Positions 17,788-27,214 of a stretch of DNA of 37,476 nt are shown one piece after another (position 1 is the first letter of the stretch; each line of letters starts with the position of its first letter). Location of the stretch: positions 1 to 37,476 of the forward strand of contig JAOEQC010000017.1 of NCBI GenBank assembly GCA_028388995.1, given 5' to 3'. This DNA is from Ascidiaceihabitans sp. Lineage in GTDB: Bacteria > Pseudomonadota > Alphaproteobacteria > Rhodobacterales > Rhodobacteraceae. A model generated the notes under the pieces. It did not search any database. It saw only the letters and a program-made list of their open reading frames with translations, and was not told the DNA's origin. Both the position numbers and the translations under genes were made by a program.

Positions 17788-18393
17788 ATGAAAATAACAC
17801 TGACCGCACTGACCGTAGCAGTAACCATGTTTGCCAGTAGTGCATATGCATTTGATCCTGCTGATCTACAGAAGCTGAAGGATACTAGTAATTGCGTAAA
17901 GTGTGATCTGAGCGGTGCTAATCTGTACGATGCTAATCTGATGAGTGCTGGTCTGCATGATGCTGATCTGAGTGGTGCTAATCTGAGTGATGCTAATCTG
18001 ACCGCTGCTGATCTGACTTTTTCTAATCTGAGTGATGCGTTTCTGAGTGATGCTTCTCTGCAGGGTGCTTATCTGACTGGTGCTGGTCTGCATGATGCTG
18101 ATCTGAGTGGTGCTAATCTGAGTGATGCTAATCTGATCGGTGCTGATCTAACTTTTGCTAATCTGACTGGTGCTGGTCTGACTGGTGCTTATCTGACTGG
18201 TGCTTATCTGACTGGTGCTAATCTGACTGGTGCTAATCTGGAAGGTGCTAATCTGGAAGGTGCTGGTCTGAATGATGCTGATCTGGATGGTGCTAATCTA
18301 GAAGGTGCTAATCTGATATTTACCCAGATGAAGGGCGCAATCCTCTGCAACACGACCATGCCAGACGGTTCAGTGATCTACAGTGGTTGCTGA
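17788..18393 (+). CDS. Secreted pentapeptide-repeat protein (long paralog)
   Basis: Signal peptide MKITLTALTVAVTMFASSAYA; CVKC; long run of A(N/D)L-type pentapeptides; same C-term CNTTMPDGSVIYSGC as 11946..12287. Confidence 0.9.
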   Translation: MKITLTALTVAVTMFASSAYAFDPADLQKLKDTSNCVKCDLSGANLYDANLMSAGLHDADLSGANLSDANLTAADLTFSNLSDAFLSDASLQGAYLTGAGLHDADLSGANLSDANLIGADLTFANLTGAGLTGAYLTGAYLTGANLTGANLEGANLEGAGLNDADLDGANLEGANLIFTQMKGAILCNTTMPDGSVIYSGC

Positions 18394-18477
18394 CATCATC
18401 ATGACTGGTGAAATAACAGAAGCATAAACTGACGATGGACAACACCCCAAGAAGCTCACCAAGAACGAGGTGATAGT

Positions 18478-18615
18478 ATGAGCCCATTTAAACTGCACAG
18501 TGAACTCGCAGAACGACTACGGATCAAACTTGGCCGGTCACATTACGCGCTCTACTGGTTGTCGTTTATCAAGGGTGTTGCGGTAACGTGTCTTGTGCTG
18601 TGGTTGATGTGTTGA
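18478..18615 (+). CDS. Small protein with C-terminal TM segment, 45 aa (not in the ORF track)
   Basis: MSPFKLHSELAERLRIKLGRSHYALYWLSFIKGVAVTCLVLWLMC; upstream gagg RBS-like sequence. Confidence 0.45.
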   Translation: MSPFKLHSELAERLRIKLGRSHYALYWLSFIKGVAVTCLVLWLMC

Positions 18616-18674
18616 ATAGATCAGGTATGCTTAATTTTATAAAGTTAGCCCTGAATATATTATCAACAGCAGTG

Positions 18675-19001
18675 TTACTCGTGCTTGCCGTTTGCTTGGG
18701 CTACATCGGTGATGGCTTTACGAGCAAAATCGTCTACCCCAGAAATCGCATCCTGCTCAGCTTCTAACTGCTTCTGGTCAAGTTTGGCGTACAGTTCTTC
18801 ACCAAGTGTCATCAGCATCTTGTCTGCTAAAGCACGATCATTGGTCCCTGTAGCTTTACGGATGTTGGTTGTACCACCTTTCCCACTTCCGAACAGATGA
18901 CGAATCTGACGTGGAATGCTGACTTCAACAGAGTATTAACCCTTCACCAGCACAACACGAGGGATTGGGTAATCATTCCGTGTCAGCTTTTTAAGACTCA
19001 C
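18675..19001 (-). pseudogene. Phage-type (tyrosine) integrase N-terminal remnant with internal TAA
   Basis: (V)SLKKLTRNDYPIPRVVLVKG*YSVEVSIPRQIRHLFGSGKGGTTNIRKATGTNDRALADKMLMTLGEELYAKLDQKQLEAEQDAISGVDDFARKAITDVAQANGKHE*; located beside the tRNA attachment repeat. Confidence 0.6.
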
Positions 19002-19021
19002 TTGTGTACAAACCAAGCAGG

Positions 19022-19057
19022 TGTCGTGTCACGTGTTGTGTCAAGTGTTGTGTCATA
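19022..19057 (+). repeat. Three tandem 12-bp repeats (putative integrase arm-type sites, right end)
   Basis: tgtcgtgtcacg / tgttgtgtcaag / tgttgtgtcata. Confidence 0.7.
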
Positions 19058-19084
19058 CACCCTTATTAATATGACATTTCTATA

Positions 19085-19177
<93 letters not shown>

Positions 19178-19218
19178 GGTACGGCGTTATTTAGACAAAG
19201 GTTTAGACAGACGCAAGC

Positions 19219-19788
19219 CTAAGATAGACGTTTTTGCACACCATTTTTCAAATGATACACAACGCCCTGCCCGCCAGGCATTTTTGCGACACCCTCACGG
19301 CCCATTCCCAGCACGGTAGAGCGCAACATGCGTGATGTAACGCCATGGGTCACCAATACACTAGGACCCTGTAAAGAATAAATAAATTCCCTGCACCTAA
19401 CTTCAAGATCAGCGAAACCTTCACCGCCGGGAGCCCGTTCATACAGCTCCAAAGCGCCGTCAGGTGTTTCTTCAAATTCACCTGGTTCAGCGAATTCAGA
19501 ACGCAGATGGCCTGTCCAATCTCCCACTTCAATCTCGCGCAAACGCGCATCAGTGTGAATATTATTGACCTGACGGGCCAAAGCAATCGCCGCTGTTTCG
19601 AACGCCCTGCCCTGTGGGCTGCACAAAATAGCAAATCTACTCAAATCAATTTCAGAAAGAATCGCGGCCTGACGTTCAGCTTGTTCTGTTCCAAGGGGTG
19701 TAAGTGATGAATTCAGACCGCCCTGCATCCGGCCTTCAGAGTTCCAAAACGTTTCACCGTGTCGCAATACATAAATTTCAGGATACAT
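19219..19788 (-). CDS. Histidine phosphatase (phosphoglycerate-mutase-like) family protein
   Basis: YVLRHGETFWNSEGRMQGGLNSSLTPLG, VLVTHGVTSRML. Confidence 0.92.
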   Translation of the reverse strand: MYPEIYVLRHGETFWNSEGRMQGGLNSSLTPLGTEQAERQAAILSEIDLSRFAILCSPQGRAFETAAIALARQVNNIHTDARLREIEVGDWTGHLRSEFAEPGEFEETPDGALELYERAPGGEGFADLEVRCREFIYSLQGPSVLVTHGVTSRMLRSTVLGMGREGVAKMPGGQGVVYHLKNGVQKRLS

Positions 19789-19894
19789 CTGTAAATTCCT
19801 TTTCACGCTTGTTCATTAAAAACACGTAAGCCCAAAAAAGAAAACCGCCCTTACTTGCGGACAGGGACGGTTTAAAATGTTTCTATCGAGATTG

Positions 19895-20188
19895 TTATTC
19901 AGCAGCGTCTGGCATGTCAGACGCATCATCAGCATCGTTGTCCACGCCTTCAGCAGCATTAAACTGGTGGATCTTTGTTACTAAAACGCGGCCGTTTGGC
20001 ATTAGCTTTTCACAACGCACTTTGAATTTACCAATTGGCTGCAGGTTCAGTTCGCGCGCTTCTGCCAAGGCTTTGCCCAGAATTGCCAAAGTTACTTCAA
20101 CAATTGGTTTCACGTCTTTTTTATTCATACCAGAACGTTCAACAACTAGGTCGGTCAGTTCTTTTTTGCGTATCACAGGACCGCTCAC
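19895..20188 (-). CDS. HU/IHF-family DNA-binding protein
   Basis: IRKKELTDLVVERSGMNKKDVKPIVEVTLAILGKALAEARELNLQPIGKFKVRCEKLMPNGRVLVTK; same frame continues upstream past a TAA (20294-20296) to an ATG at 20347. Confidence 0.8.
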   Translation of the reverse strand: MSGPVIRKKELTDLVVERSGMNKKDVKPIVEVTLAILGKALAEARELNLQPIGKFKVRCEKLMPNGRVLVTKIHQFNAAEGVDNDADDASDMPDAAE

Positions 20189-20489
20189 AACAGGTTGCGA
20201 GCCTTCGACAACAATTGGAGATGCAGATGCTGTTGTTGGTACCGAAGTTGGTGCTTCTACAACTGCCTTAACTGCAGCTTCAACCGCAATCTCTTAAACT
20301 CTTTTTTGCTCGAGTATTACTGGTGTTTTTGACTTTTTAGTCGGCATTAGTGTCATCCCCGCCGCAATGGCTGTTTCTTTATTGGCAACACTTTAATCCC
20401 ACAATACGGGAATACTCACCATTCCTTTAAATCCATACTAGAACTGACGCAATTTAGTTTACAATCAACAACACTTAGTAACAGATTCA

Positions 20490-20523
20490 AAAAGGGCGGC
20501 TCATAACATGAACCACCCTTTTG
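20490..20523 (-). terminator. Terminator of lon
   Basis: AAAGGGCGGCTCAT-AAC-ATGAACCACCCTTTT, near-perfect stem downstream of lon. Confidence 0.6.
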
Positions 20524-20537
20524 TCATCACTTTTAAC

Positions 20538-22940
20538 TTAGTGTGCTGTCGCACTTGGTGGCGTGCCAGCAGCCGCTGCAACTGCTGCAGCCTCTTCTGC
20601 CGCCTCATCCCAGTGGATGGACACAGGTTCAGACACCAATGCGTATTTCAAAACTTCAGATACATGCGTCACAGAAATGATCTCCAATCCCTCTTTCACG
20701 TTGTCTGGAATTTCGGCCAAGTCTTTCTTATTCTCTTCGGGAATAAGAACTGTTTTGATTCCACCGCGCAGCGCCGCCAACAACTTCTCTTTCAAGCCAC
20801 CAATCGGCATCGCGTTACCACGCAACGAAACCTCACCTGTCATGGCAATGTCTTTGCGTACAGGAATACCCGTCATTACAGACACAATCGATGTCGCCAT
20901 CGCCAGACCAGCAGATGGCCCATCTTTCGGTGTCGCGCCATCTGGCACGTGAACGTGGATATCAAGCTTATCAAACTTAGTTGGCTTAACCCCAATTTCA
21001 GGGCTGATCGAACGCACATAGGATGACGCCGCTTCGATGGATTCCTTCATCACATCGCCCAGCTTACCAGTCGTTTTCATCCGCCCTTTGCCAGGCAACT
21101 TCAACGCCTCAATATGCAACAGATCACCACCAACGGATGTCCATGCCAAACCAGTTACAACACCAACTTGGTCGTGCTGTTCAGCCAAACCATAGCGGTA
21201 CTTTTTGACACCCAAGAAATCGTTAATGTTTTCAGCAGAAACAGCGACGCTGGCTTCTTCCTTTTTGATGATCTTGGTCAATGACTTACGTGCCGTTTTT
21301 CCAATCTCACGCTCAAGGTTACGAACGCCAGCTTCACGTGTGTAATATCGGATGATGTCGGTCAATCCGTCATCAGTCAGCTCATACTCACCTTTTTTCA
21401 GGCCGTGGTTCTTGATCTGCTTAGGCAACAAGTGCTGCTTGGCGATCTCGTGCTTTTCGTCCTCAGTGTAACCTGACAACGGAATGATCTCCATGCGGTC
21501 CAGCAATGGACCAGGCATATTGTAGCTGTTGGATGTGGTTAGGAACATCACATCAGACAGATCGTATTCGACCTCTAGATAATGATCTACAAAGGTAGAG
21601 TTCTGTTCCGGATCCAACACTTCCAACATTGCAGATGCAGGGTCGCCGCGGAAATCTTGTCCCATTTTGTCGATTTCATCCAACAAGATCAGCGGATTGC
21701 TGGTCTTTGCCTTTTTCAAGGCTTGAATGATCTTACCCGGCATTGAGCCGATATAGGTACGACGGTGACCACGAATTTCGCTTTCGTCGCGCACACCACC
21801 AAGGGAGATGCGAATAAACTCACGACCCGTGGCTTTAGCCACAGATTTACCAAGCGATGTCTTACCAACTCCGGGAGGACCAACCAAACACATGATAGGG
21901 CCCTTCATCTTGGAAGAGCGTTGCTGCACAGCCAAATATTCAACGATGCGTTCTTTGACCTTTTCCAGACCATAGTGATCATCGTCCAAGATTTTCTGCG
22001 CGCGAACCAAGTCCTTCTTTACGCGGGATTTCACACCCCACGGAACGCCCAGCATCCAATCTAGATAGTTGCGGACAACAGTGGCCTCAGCAGACATAGG
22101 CGACATGTTCTTAAGCTTCTTAACTTCAGAGTCGACCTTTTCACGGGCTTCTTTGCTAAGTTTGGTCGCGCTGATTTTCTCGTTCAGCTCGTCCATCTCG
22201 TTCTTGCCGTCTTCACCGTCACCCAACTCCTGCTGGATCGCTTTCATCTGTTCGTTCAGATAATACTCGCGCTGCGTACGTTCCATCTGTGTTTTCACGC
22301 GGGTTTTGATCTTCTTCTCAACCTGCAAAACAGACATCTCGCCCTGCATGTGGCCATAGACCTTCTCAAGACGTTCAGAAATGCTGAGGGTCTCTAGCAA
22401 TTCTTGCTTTTGCTCAACTTCGATCCCTAGGTGACCAGCAACCAAATCGGCCAGTTTTGATGGCTCGTCAGATTCACCAACGGCGGCCAAAGCCTCTTCA
22501 GGGATGTTCTTTTTGACTTTTGAATAGCGCTCAAACTCGTCGCCAACCGTACGCAACAGCGCCTCTGTTGTGGCCATATCACCAGGCATCTCAGTCAGAT
22601 ACTCAGCGCGGGCTTCAAAGAAGTCGTCATTGTCTAGGTATTCTGTGATGCGCACGCGCGCTTGGCCCTCGACCAGCACTTTAACAGTGCCGTCTGGCAA
22701 CTTCAGCAACTGCAAGACATTGGCCAAAACGCCAGCCTTAAAAATACCATCGTTTTGTGGATCATCCTCAGAGGGATCGGTTTGGCTGGACAGCAAGATT
22801 TGCTTGTCATCGGCCATAACCTCTTCAAGGGCGCGTACTGATTTTTCGCGACCAACAAAAAGCGGCACAATCATGTGTGGGAACACAACAATATCGCGCA
22901 AAGGCAATACGGGGTAGGATGCGTTAAGTGGCTCTTGCAT
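20538..22940 (-). CDS. lon: ATP-dependent protease La
   Basis: Lon N-domain YPVLPLRDIVVFPHMIVPLFVGREKS, GPPGVGKTSLGKSVA, catalytic PKDGPSAGLAMATSI. Confidence 0.98.
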   Translation of the reverse strand: MQEPLNASYPVLPLRDIVVFPHMIVPLFVGREKSVRALEEVMADDKQILLSSQTDPSEDDPQNDGIFKAGVLANVLQLLKLPDGTVKVLVEGQARVRITEYLDNDDFFEARAEYLTEMPGDMATTEALLRTVGDEFERYSKVKKNIPEEALAAVGESDEPSKLADLVAGHLGIEVEQKQELLETLSISERLEKVYGHMQGEMSVLQVEKKIKTRVKTQMERTQREYYLNEQMKAIQQELGDGEDGKNEMDELNEKISATKLSKEAREKVDSEVKKLKNMSPMSAEATVVRNYLDWMLGVPWGVKSRVKKDLVRAQKILDDDHYGLEKVKERIVEYLAVQQRSSKMKGPIMCLVGPPGVGKTSLGKSVAKATGREFIRISLGGVRDESEIRGHRRTYIGSMPGKIIQALKKAKTSNPLILLDEIDKMGQDFRGDPASAMLEVLDPEQNSTFVDHYLEVEYDLSDVMFLTTSNSYNMPGPLLDRMEIIPLSGYTEDEKHEIAKQHLLPKQIKNHGLKKGEYELTDDGLTDIIRYYTREAGVRNLEREIGKTARKSLTKIIKKEEASVAVSAENINDFLGVKKYRYGLAEQHDQVGVVTGLAWTSVGGDLLHIEALKLPGKGRMKTTGKLGDVMKESIEAASSYVRSISPEIGVKPTKFDKLDIHVHVPDGATPKDGPSAGLAMATSIVSVMTGIPVRKDIAMTGEVSLRGNAMPIGGLKEKLLAALRGGIKTVLIPEENKKDLAEIPDNVKEGLEIISVTHVSEVLKYALVSEPVSIHWDEAAEEAAAVAAAAGTPPSATAH

Positions 22941-23116
22941 GCTCGATTCCTTAATCTGGCAAGGCGGCGCGGTACCTAATCTAGGCAACCAGCGACCGTC
23001 TCCTGTTTCGACCTTGTTAAGTGTAGGTCTTATATGCCCTTTTCAAGGGCAACAATGACGTGATCCCCACTGAGGTGCAATGAGGTCAGCAAACTTGTTG
23101 GTATTTTCATGCGATT

Positions 23117-24244
23117 TTATAGGGGTTCGATGTCGCCCTGTGCACGCCCGTCATGAAAATATTTTTGCCATGCTTCAAAGGTACCAGCCCTAATCGCATC
23201 CCGCATTCCCTGCATAATATCCTGAAAATATTGCAAGTTATGCCATGTCAGCAACATGCCCGAAATCATTTCATTGCTGCGAAACACGTGGTTCAAATAA
23301 GCGCGACTATAATTAGAACACGCAGGGCAGCTGCAGTTCTCATCAAGCGGGCGCGGATCATCTGCGTGGCGTGCATTTTTAATGTTCACAACACCGTGAC
23401 GGGTAAACACCTGCCCCGTACGGCCGGAGCGTGAAGGCAGCACGCAATCCATCATATCGATGCCACGCGCGACTGCGCCGACGATGTCGTCAGGTTTACC
23501 CACGCCCATCAAATAACGCGGCTTGTCCGTTGGCAGCATATCAGGCGCATAATCTAGACAATCAAACATTGCCTGCTGCCCCTCACCCACAGCCAAACCA
23601 CCGACGGCATACCCATCAAAACCAATGTCGGTCAGTGCATTCGCACTTTCCTCGCGAAAATCCTTTTCCAAACCGCCCTGCATAATACCAAACAGCGCGT
23701 GCCCCGGACGATCACCAAAGGCCACCTTGGACCGATCAGCCCAACGCATCGACATGCGCATGCTTTCCGCAATACGTTTGCTATCGGCAGGTAGCGCCGG
23801 ACATTCGTCAAAACACATCACGATGTCTGACCCCAGCATGCGCTGAATTTCCATAGACCGCTCTGGCGTGATCTCGTGGCTGGACCCATCGATGTGGGAT
23901 TTGAACGTCACGCCCTGCTCGGTCAGTCTGCGCAATCCGGCCAAACTCATCACTTGAAACCCACCACTGTCCGTCAAAATAGGGCGTTCCCAATTCATGA
24001 ATTTGTGCAATCCACCAAGGTGCTCAATCCGCTCAGCCGTCGGACGCAGCATCAAGTGATAGGTGTTGCCCAGCAAGATATCAGCACCCGTTGAACGCAC
24101 GCTTTCAGGCATCATCGCTTTAACGGTCGCAGCCGTGCCCACAGGCATAAACGCAGGCGTACGAATTTCACCGCGCGGCGTGTTGATTTGACCCGTACGG
24201 GCCTTGCCATCGGTGGCGTGTAAATCGAATGTAACTTTGGTCAT
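23117..24244 (-). CDS. tgt: tRNA-guanine transglycosylase
   Basis: [54 protein letters not shown]. Confidence 0.97.
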   Translation of the reverse strand: MTKVTFDLHATDGKARTGQINTPRGEIRTPAFMPVGTAATVKAMMPESVRSTGADILLGNTYHLMLRPTAERIEHLGGLHKFMNWERPILTDSGGFQVMSLAGLRRLTEQGVTFKSHIDGSSHEITPERSMEIQRMLGSDIVMCFDECPALPADSKRIAESMRMSMRWADRSKVAFGDRPGHALFGIMQGGLEKDFREESANALTDIGFDGYAVGGLAVGEGQQAMFDCLDYAPDMLPTDKPRYLMGVGKPDDIVGAVARGIDMMDCVLPSRSGRTGQVFTRHGVVNIKNARHADDPRPLDENCSCPACSNYSRAYLNHVFRSNEMISGMLLTWHNLQYFQDIMQGMRDAIRAGTFEAWQKYFHDGRAQGDIEPL

Positions 24245-24364
24245 GTCAGGGCCTCTCAGGGTGTTGAAAGGGCGATAAACCGGTTCACGCAAACTTGCAA
24301 TCCGCGTGATGGACCCCCGCGTTTCAAGTTATAATAACAAAACAATACTCAAAGGGCGCGCATT

Positions 24365-25251
24365 ATGCCAATCGAAGAACTGATCCTGAACGCCATCCAA
24401 GGCAACATCGTCTATCTATTGCTCGCCGTCCTCTTCGTTGTGCTGGTCCTCAAGGCGGTGCCCATCGTTTCACAGTCAGAGCAACATGTGATTGAATGCT
24501 TTGGTCGCCTCCACTCGGTGCTTGGCCCCGGGATCAATAGCATAATCCCATTCCTTGACCGCGTTGCCCACAAAATCTCGATCCTAGAACACCAGTTACC
24601 AACCGCGTCCCAAGACGCGATTACCCGCGATAACGTGCTGGTTCAGATCGACACATCTATCTTTCACCGCATCACTGAGCCGGAAAAGACAGTTTACCGT
24701 ATCCGAGACGTCGACAGCGCGATTTCCACAACAGTTGTAGGGATCGTGCGGGCCGAGATTGGTAAAATGGACCTTGCTGAGGTACCGGCAAACCGCACCG
24801 CCCTCATCACCACGGTTAAGAAACTGGTTGAGGGTGCCGTGGACGAATGGGGCATCGAAGTGACACGCGTCGAAATCTTAGACGTGAACCTAGACACCGC
24901 CACTCGCGCCGCCATGATGCAACAGCTGAACGCGCACGTCGTGCACAAGTGACAGAGGCCGAAGGGGCAAAACGCGCCGTAGAACTAAGCACAGACGCTG
25001 AACTATATGCATCAGAGCAATCCGCCAAGGCGCGTGAAGTGCTGGCAGACGCCGAAGCCTACGCAACCTCTGCCGTGGCCAAAGCGATCACCGAACACGG
25101 GATCGAAGCCGCACAATACCAAGTAGCGCTGAAACTGGTCGAAGCCCTAACTGCCCTTGGCACCAGCAACGGCTCACAAATCGTCATTGTGCCAGCATCG
25201 GCAATGGATGCCTTTGGCGATGCGTTTAGATTGCTGAAAGGGCGTCTATAA
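24365..25251 (+). pseudogene. SPFH/Band-7 (stomatin/QmcA-like) protein gene interrupted by a frameshift at about 24930
   Basis: 24365..24952 encodes ...TRAAMMQQLNA then shifts; 24847..25251 continues ...RARRAQVTEAEGAKRAVELSTDAELYASEQSAKAREVLADAEAYATSAVAKAI. Confidence 0.85.
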
Positions 25252-25526
25252 TGGATACAATGGTAAGCATCTGGTGGGTCTGGCTCTCCGCTGCAATCGC
25301 GCTGGCGGTGCTAGAGGTCCTCGCCCCCGGCTTCATCTTTATCGGTTTCGCCATAGGGGCGCTGATCATGACAGCGGTGGTGGCATTGTTCCCCACCGCC
25401 ATGATGCCCCCCGCCGCATTGGCCCTGTTTACGGGGCTGTCGCTGGTGGCATGGATAGTGCTGAAGCGCGTGTTCAAAAGCCAAAGCACAGGCGCAAGGC
25501 GCGTGACCAAGGACATCAATGATTGA
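25251..25526 (+). CDS. NfeD-family membrane protein
   Basis: WWVWLSAAIALAVLEVLAPGFIFIGFAIGALIMTAVVALF; TAATG overlap with the SPFH frame. Confidence 0.85.
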   Translation: MDTMVSIWWVWLSAAIALAVLEVLAPGFIFIGFAIGALIMTAVVALFPTAMMPPAALALFTGLSLVAWIVLKRVFKSQSTGARRVTKDIND

Positions 25527-25935
25527 ATTATTGATCATTGCTCTCAAATTGAATGCAGCTTTAGCCTGTGCAGCTACATTCTGCTATCTTGCCTTTTCTA
25601 GCCTTTCGGTAGTCTACATCTCGTCACGCAAAGATCGCGACTTTTGGGTAAACTCTCAGCAGTTTGTCACAGGAAAGCTATACCCCAATTTGCGCTCAAA
25701 AAGTGCTAGAACTGCACTATGGGCGACCGTCAGCCTAGTATTGCTCGTTACACTGTTGAAGTTACTTTCCGAAGACCAAGGCAACATCAAGCCAACCCAA
25801 GCAGATATCACAGCTGCATGCTGCACAGTGACGAAAAACCCGATCAAGCTGAAAACAATAACTCTTCCTGATTCAAGGCGTTCTTCAGGAATTGCAAAAA
25901 GCTATCTGCTGACGAGCAACTTGTATCTTATTTAG
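25519..25935 (+). CDS. Hypothetical membrane protein; frame stays open for 58 more codons after the TAG
   Basis: Two hydrophobic segments; overlaps the nfeD 3' end. Confidence 0.45.
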   Translation: MIELLIIALKLNAALACAATFCYLAFSSLSVVYISSRKDRDFWVNSQQFVTGKLYPNLRSKSARTALWATVSLVLLVTLLKLLSEDQGNIKPTQADITAACCTVTKNPIKLKTITLPDSRRSSGIAKSYLLTSNLYLI

Positions 25936-26369
25936 GATTTTGACGATCTTGATGTGAGCAACCAGCGCAGCACATCCGATTTAATGGACAAAAATCCCCA
26001 CCTGAGTACAGAAATCGCAATGCTTCAACACCTCAGAACATCAAGAACATCTGACTGCGTTGAGAACTTAGAGAATATGGATACAATCTGGGATTTAGAC
26101 GGGTTAGCATAATGTTTGCACACTGCAGAGACTTCATTGACCCTTTCAATAAGATCGCTCGAAGCGAATTAAGGTTTTCTACCGATTGACCAGTCAGCAG
26201 GGTAACAACGCCTGTTCATTTCCCAGCACGTCACAATCGATCACGACACCTTTTTCTTTTCCACCTTCACAATACGTAACCGCACCCTCCCCATGGGGAA
26301 AGTTCGGGCGCTACCTAATCTTCGATTCGTATTGGGTCAGGTACAGCGAGTAGTCTCAATATCACTTAA

Positions 26370-26387
26370 GGCGGGGGAACCCCCGCC
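26370..26387 (-). terminator. GC-rich hairpin downstream of the OsmC gene
   Basis: GGCGGGGG-AA-CCCCCGCC. Confidence 0.55.
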
Positions 26388-26398
26388 CTACATTCTTA

Positions 26399-26992
26399 TC
26401 AACCGTTGTTGTTCAACAGCTCTTCACCGTTGTGTATTAGACGCGAAGACCACGGGATCGGGTTGCGCAGGGCGTGGTGTGCCATGCAGGCGTTTTCGGC
26501 CTCTTCCATCAATCCACGAATGACTTCTTGGGACTCATCGCTTTCGATCAAGACGTGGGTTTCAATGCCCAATGTCTCGCCCTCTGTCGTGTGGCCCAAG
26601 TCGCGCATGTTGCTGAGGTTCGTTTGGAACCGCAGCTTTTGCTCTAGGTTCATCGACTTAATCTTGATCCCGCGCGCGGTGTAGATGTCCGTCAGGTGGG
26701 TCATCAGGCAAAAACCAATGCCTGCACAGAAATACGCCAACGGGGGTGGAGCAGTATCATCACCAACCGGAGTTTGCTCATCGCAATATAGCTTCAGCGG
26801 CGAGAACCCAGGAATGTTCACCTGCACCATGCCGGATTTCTTCTGACGGTCATGTGCCTGTGCAGTCAGGTTGACCTCAAACTGCAACGGTTCTGGTGGA
26901 CGGCCCTTTTTAAACGGGCTTGGCTCATACTGGGTTGGCTGTGGCATTTCGCTTGCGCGTTCACCGACGTGGTAATCATTGTTATCTGTCAT
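26399..26992 (-). CDS. OsmC-family protein
   Basis: FEVNLTAQAHDRQKKSGMVQV, PPPLAYFCAGIGFCLMTHLTDIYTARGIKIKSMNLEQKL, ENACMAHHALRNPIP. Confidence 0.85.
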   Translation of the reverse strand: MTDNNDYHVGERASEMPQPTQYEPSPFKKGRPPEPLQFEVNLTAQAHDRQKKSGMVQVNIPGFSPLKLYCDEQTPVGDDTAPPPLAYFCAGIGFCLMTHLTDIYTARGIKIKSMNLEQKLRFQTNLSNMRDLGHTTEGETLGIETHVLIESDESQEVIRGLMEEAENACMAHHALRNPIPWSSRLIHNGEELLNNNG

Positions 26993-27214
26993 TTTTATTT
27001 TCCTACCGGCACAAAACGAAAATTCCCGTTAAGCTTCCAAAATGATTAGTTTTTGCAAAATATTGATACGGACCAACATCTCGGCCGTCAAATGAATTGG
27101 GAATATCATAAAATTTAAGTGTCCTTGATAAAGAAACCACTTTCAACCGGTGCCCCACTGGACGCCCCGACACCTAAACCCTATACAATCACTCAGGAAC
27201 ACACCGGAGCCGAT

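Noticed and set aside
17900-18340. CRISPR-like or satellite interpretation of the 15-bp periodic repeat
   Set aside because: Repeats have no spacers and are in frame with a pentapeptide-repeat protein; the periodicity is explained by A(N/D)LxG coding.
18628-18768. Possible 46-aa + strand membrane ORF MLNFIKLALNILSTAVLLVLAVCLGYIGDGFTSK...
   Set aside because: Mostly antisense to the better-supported integrase remnant; no clear RBS.
20508-21026. Long + strand ORFs antisense to lon, ispG, edd, tpiA and dctB
   Set aside because: Shadow ORFs opposite strongly supported conserved genes.
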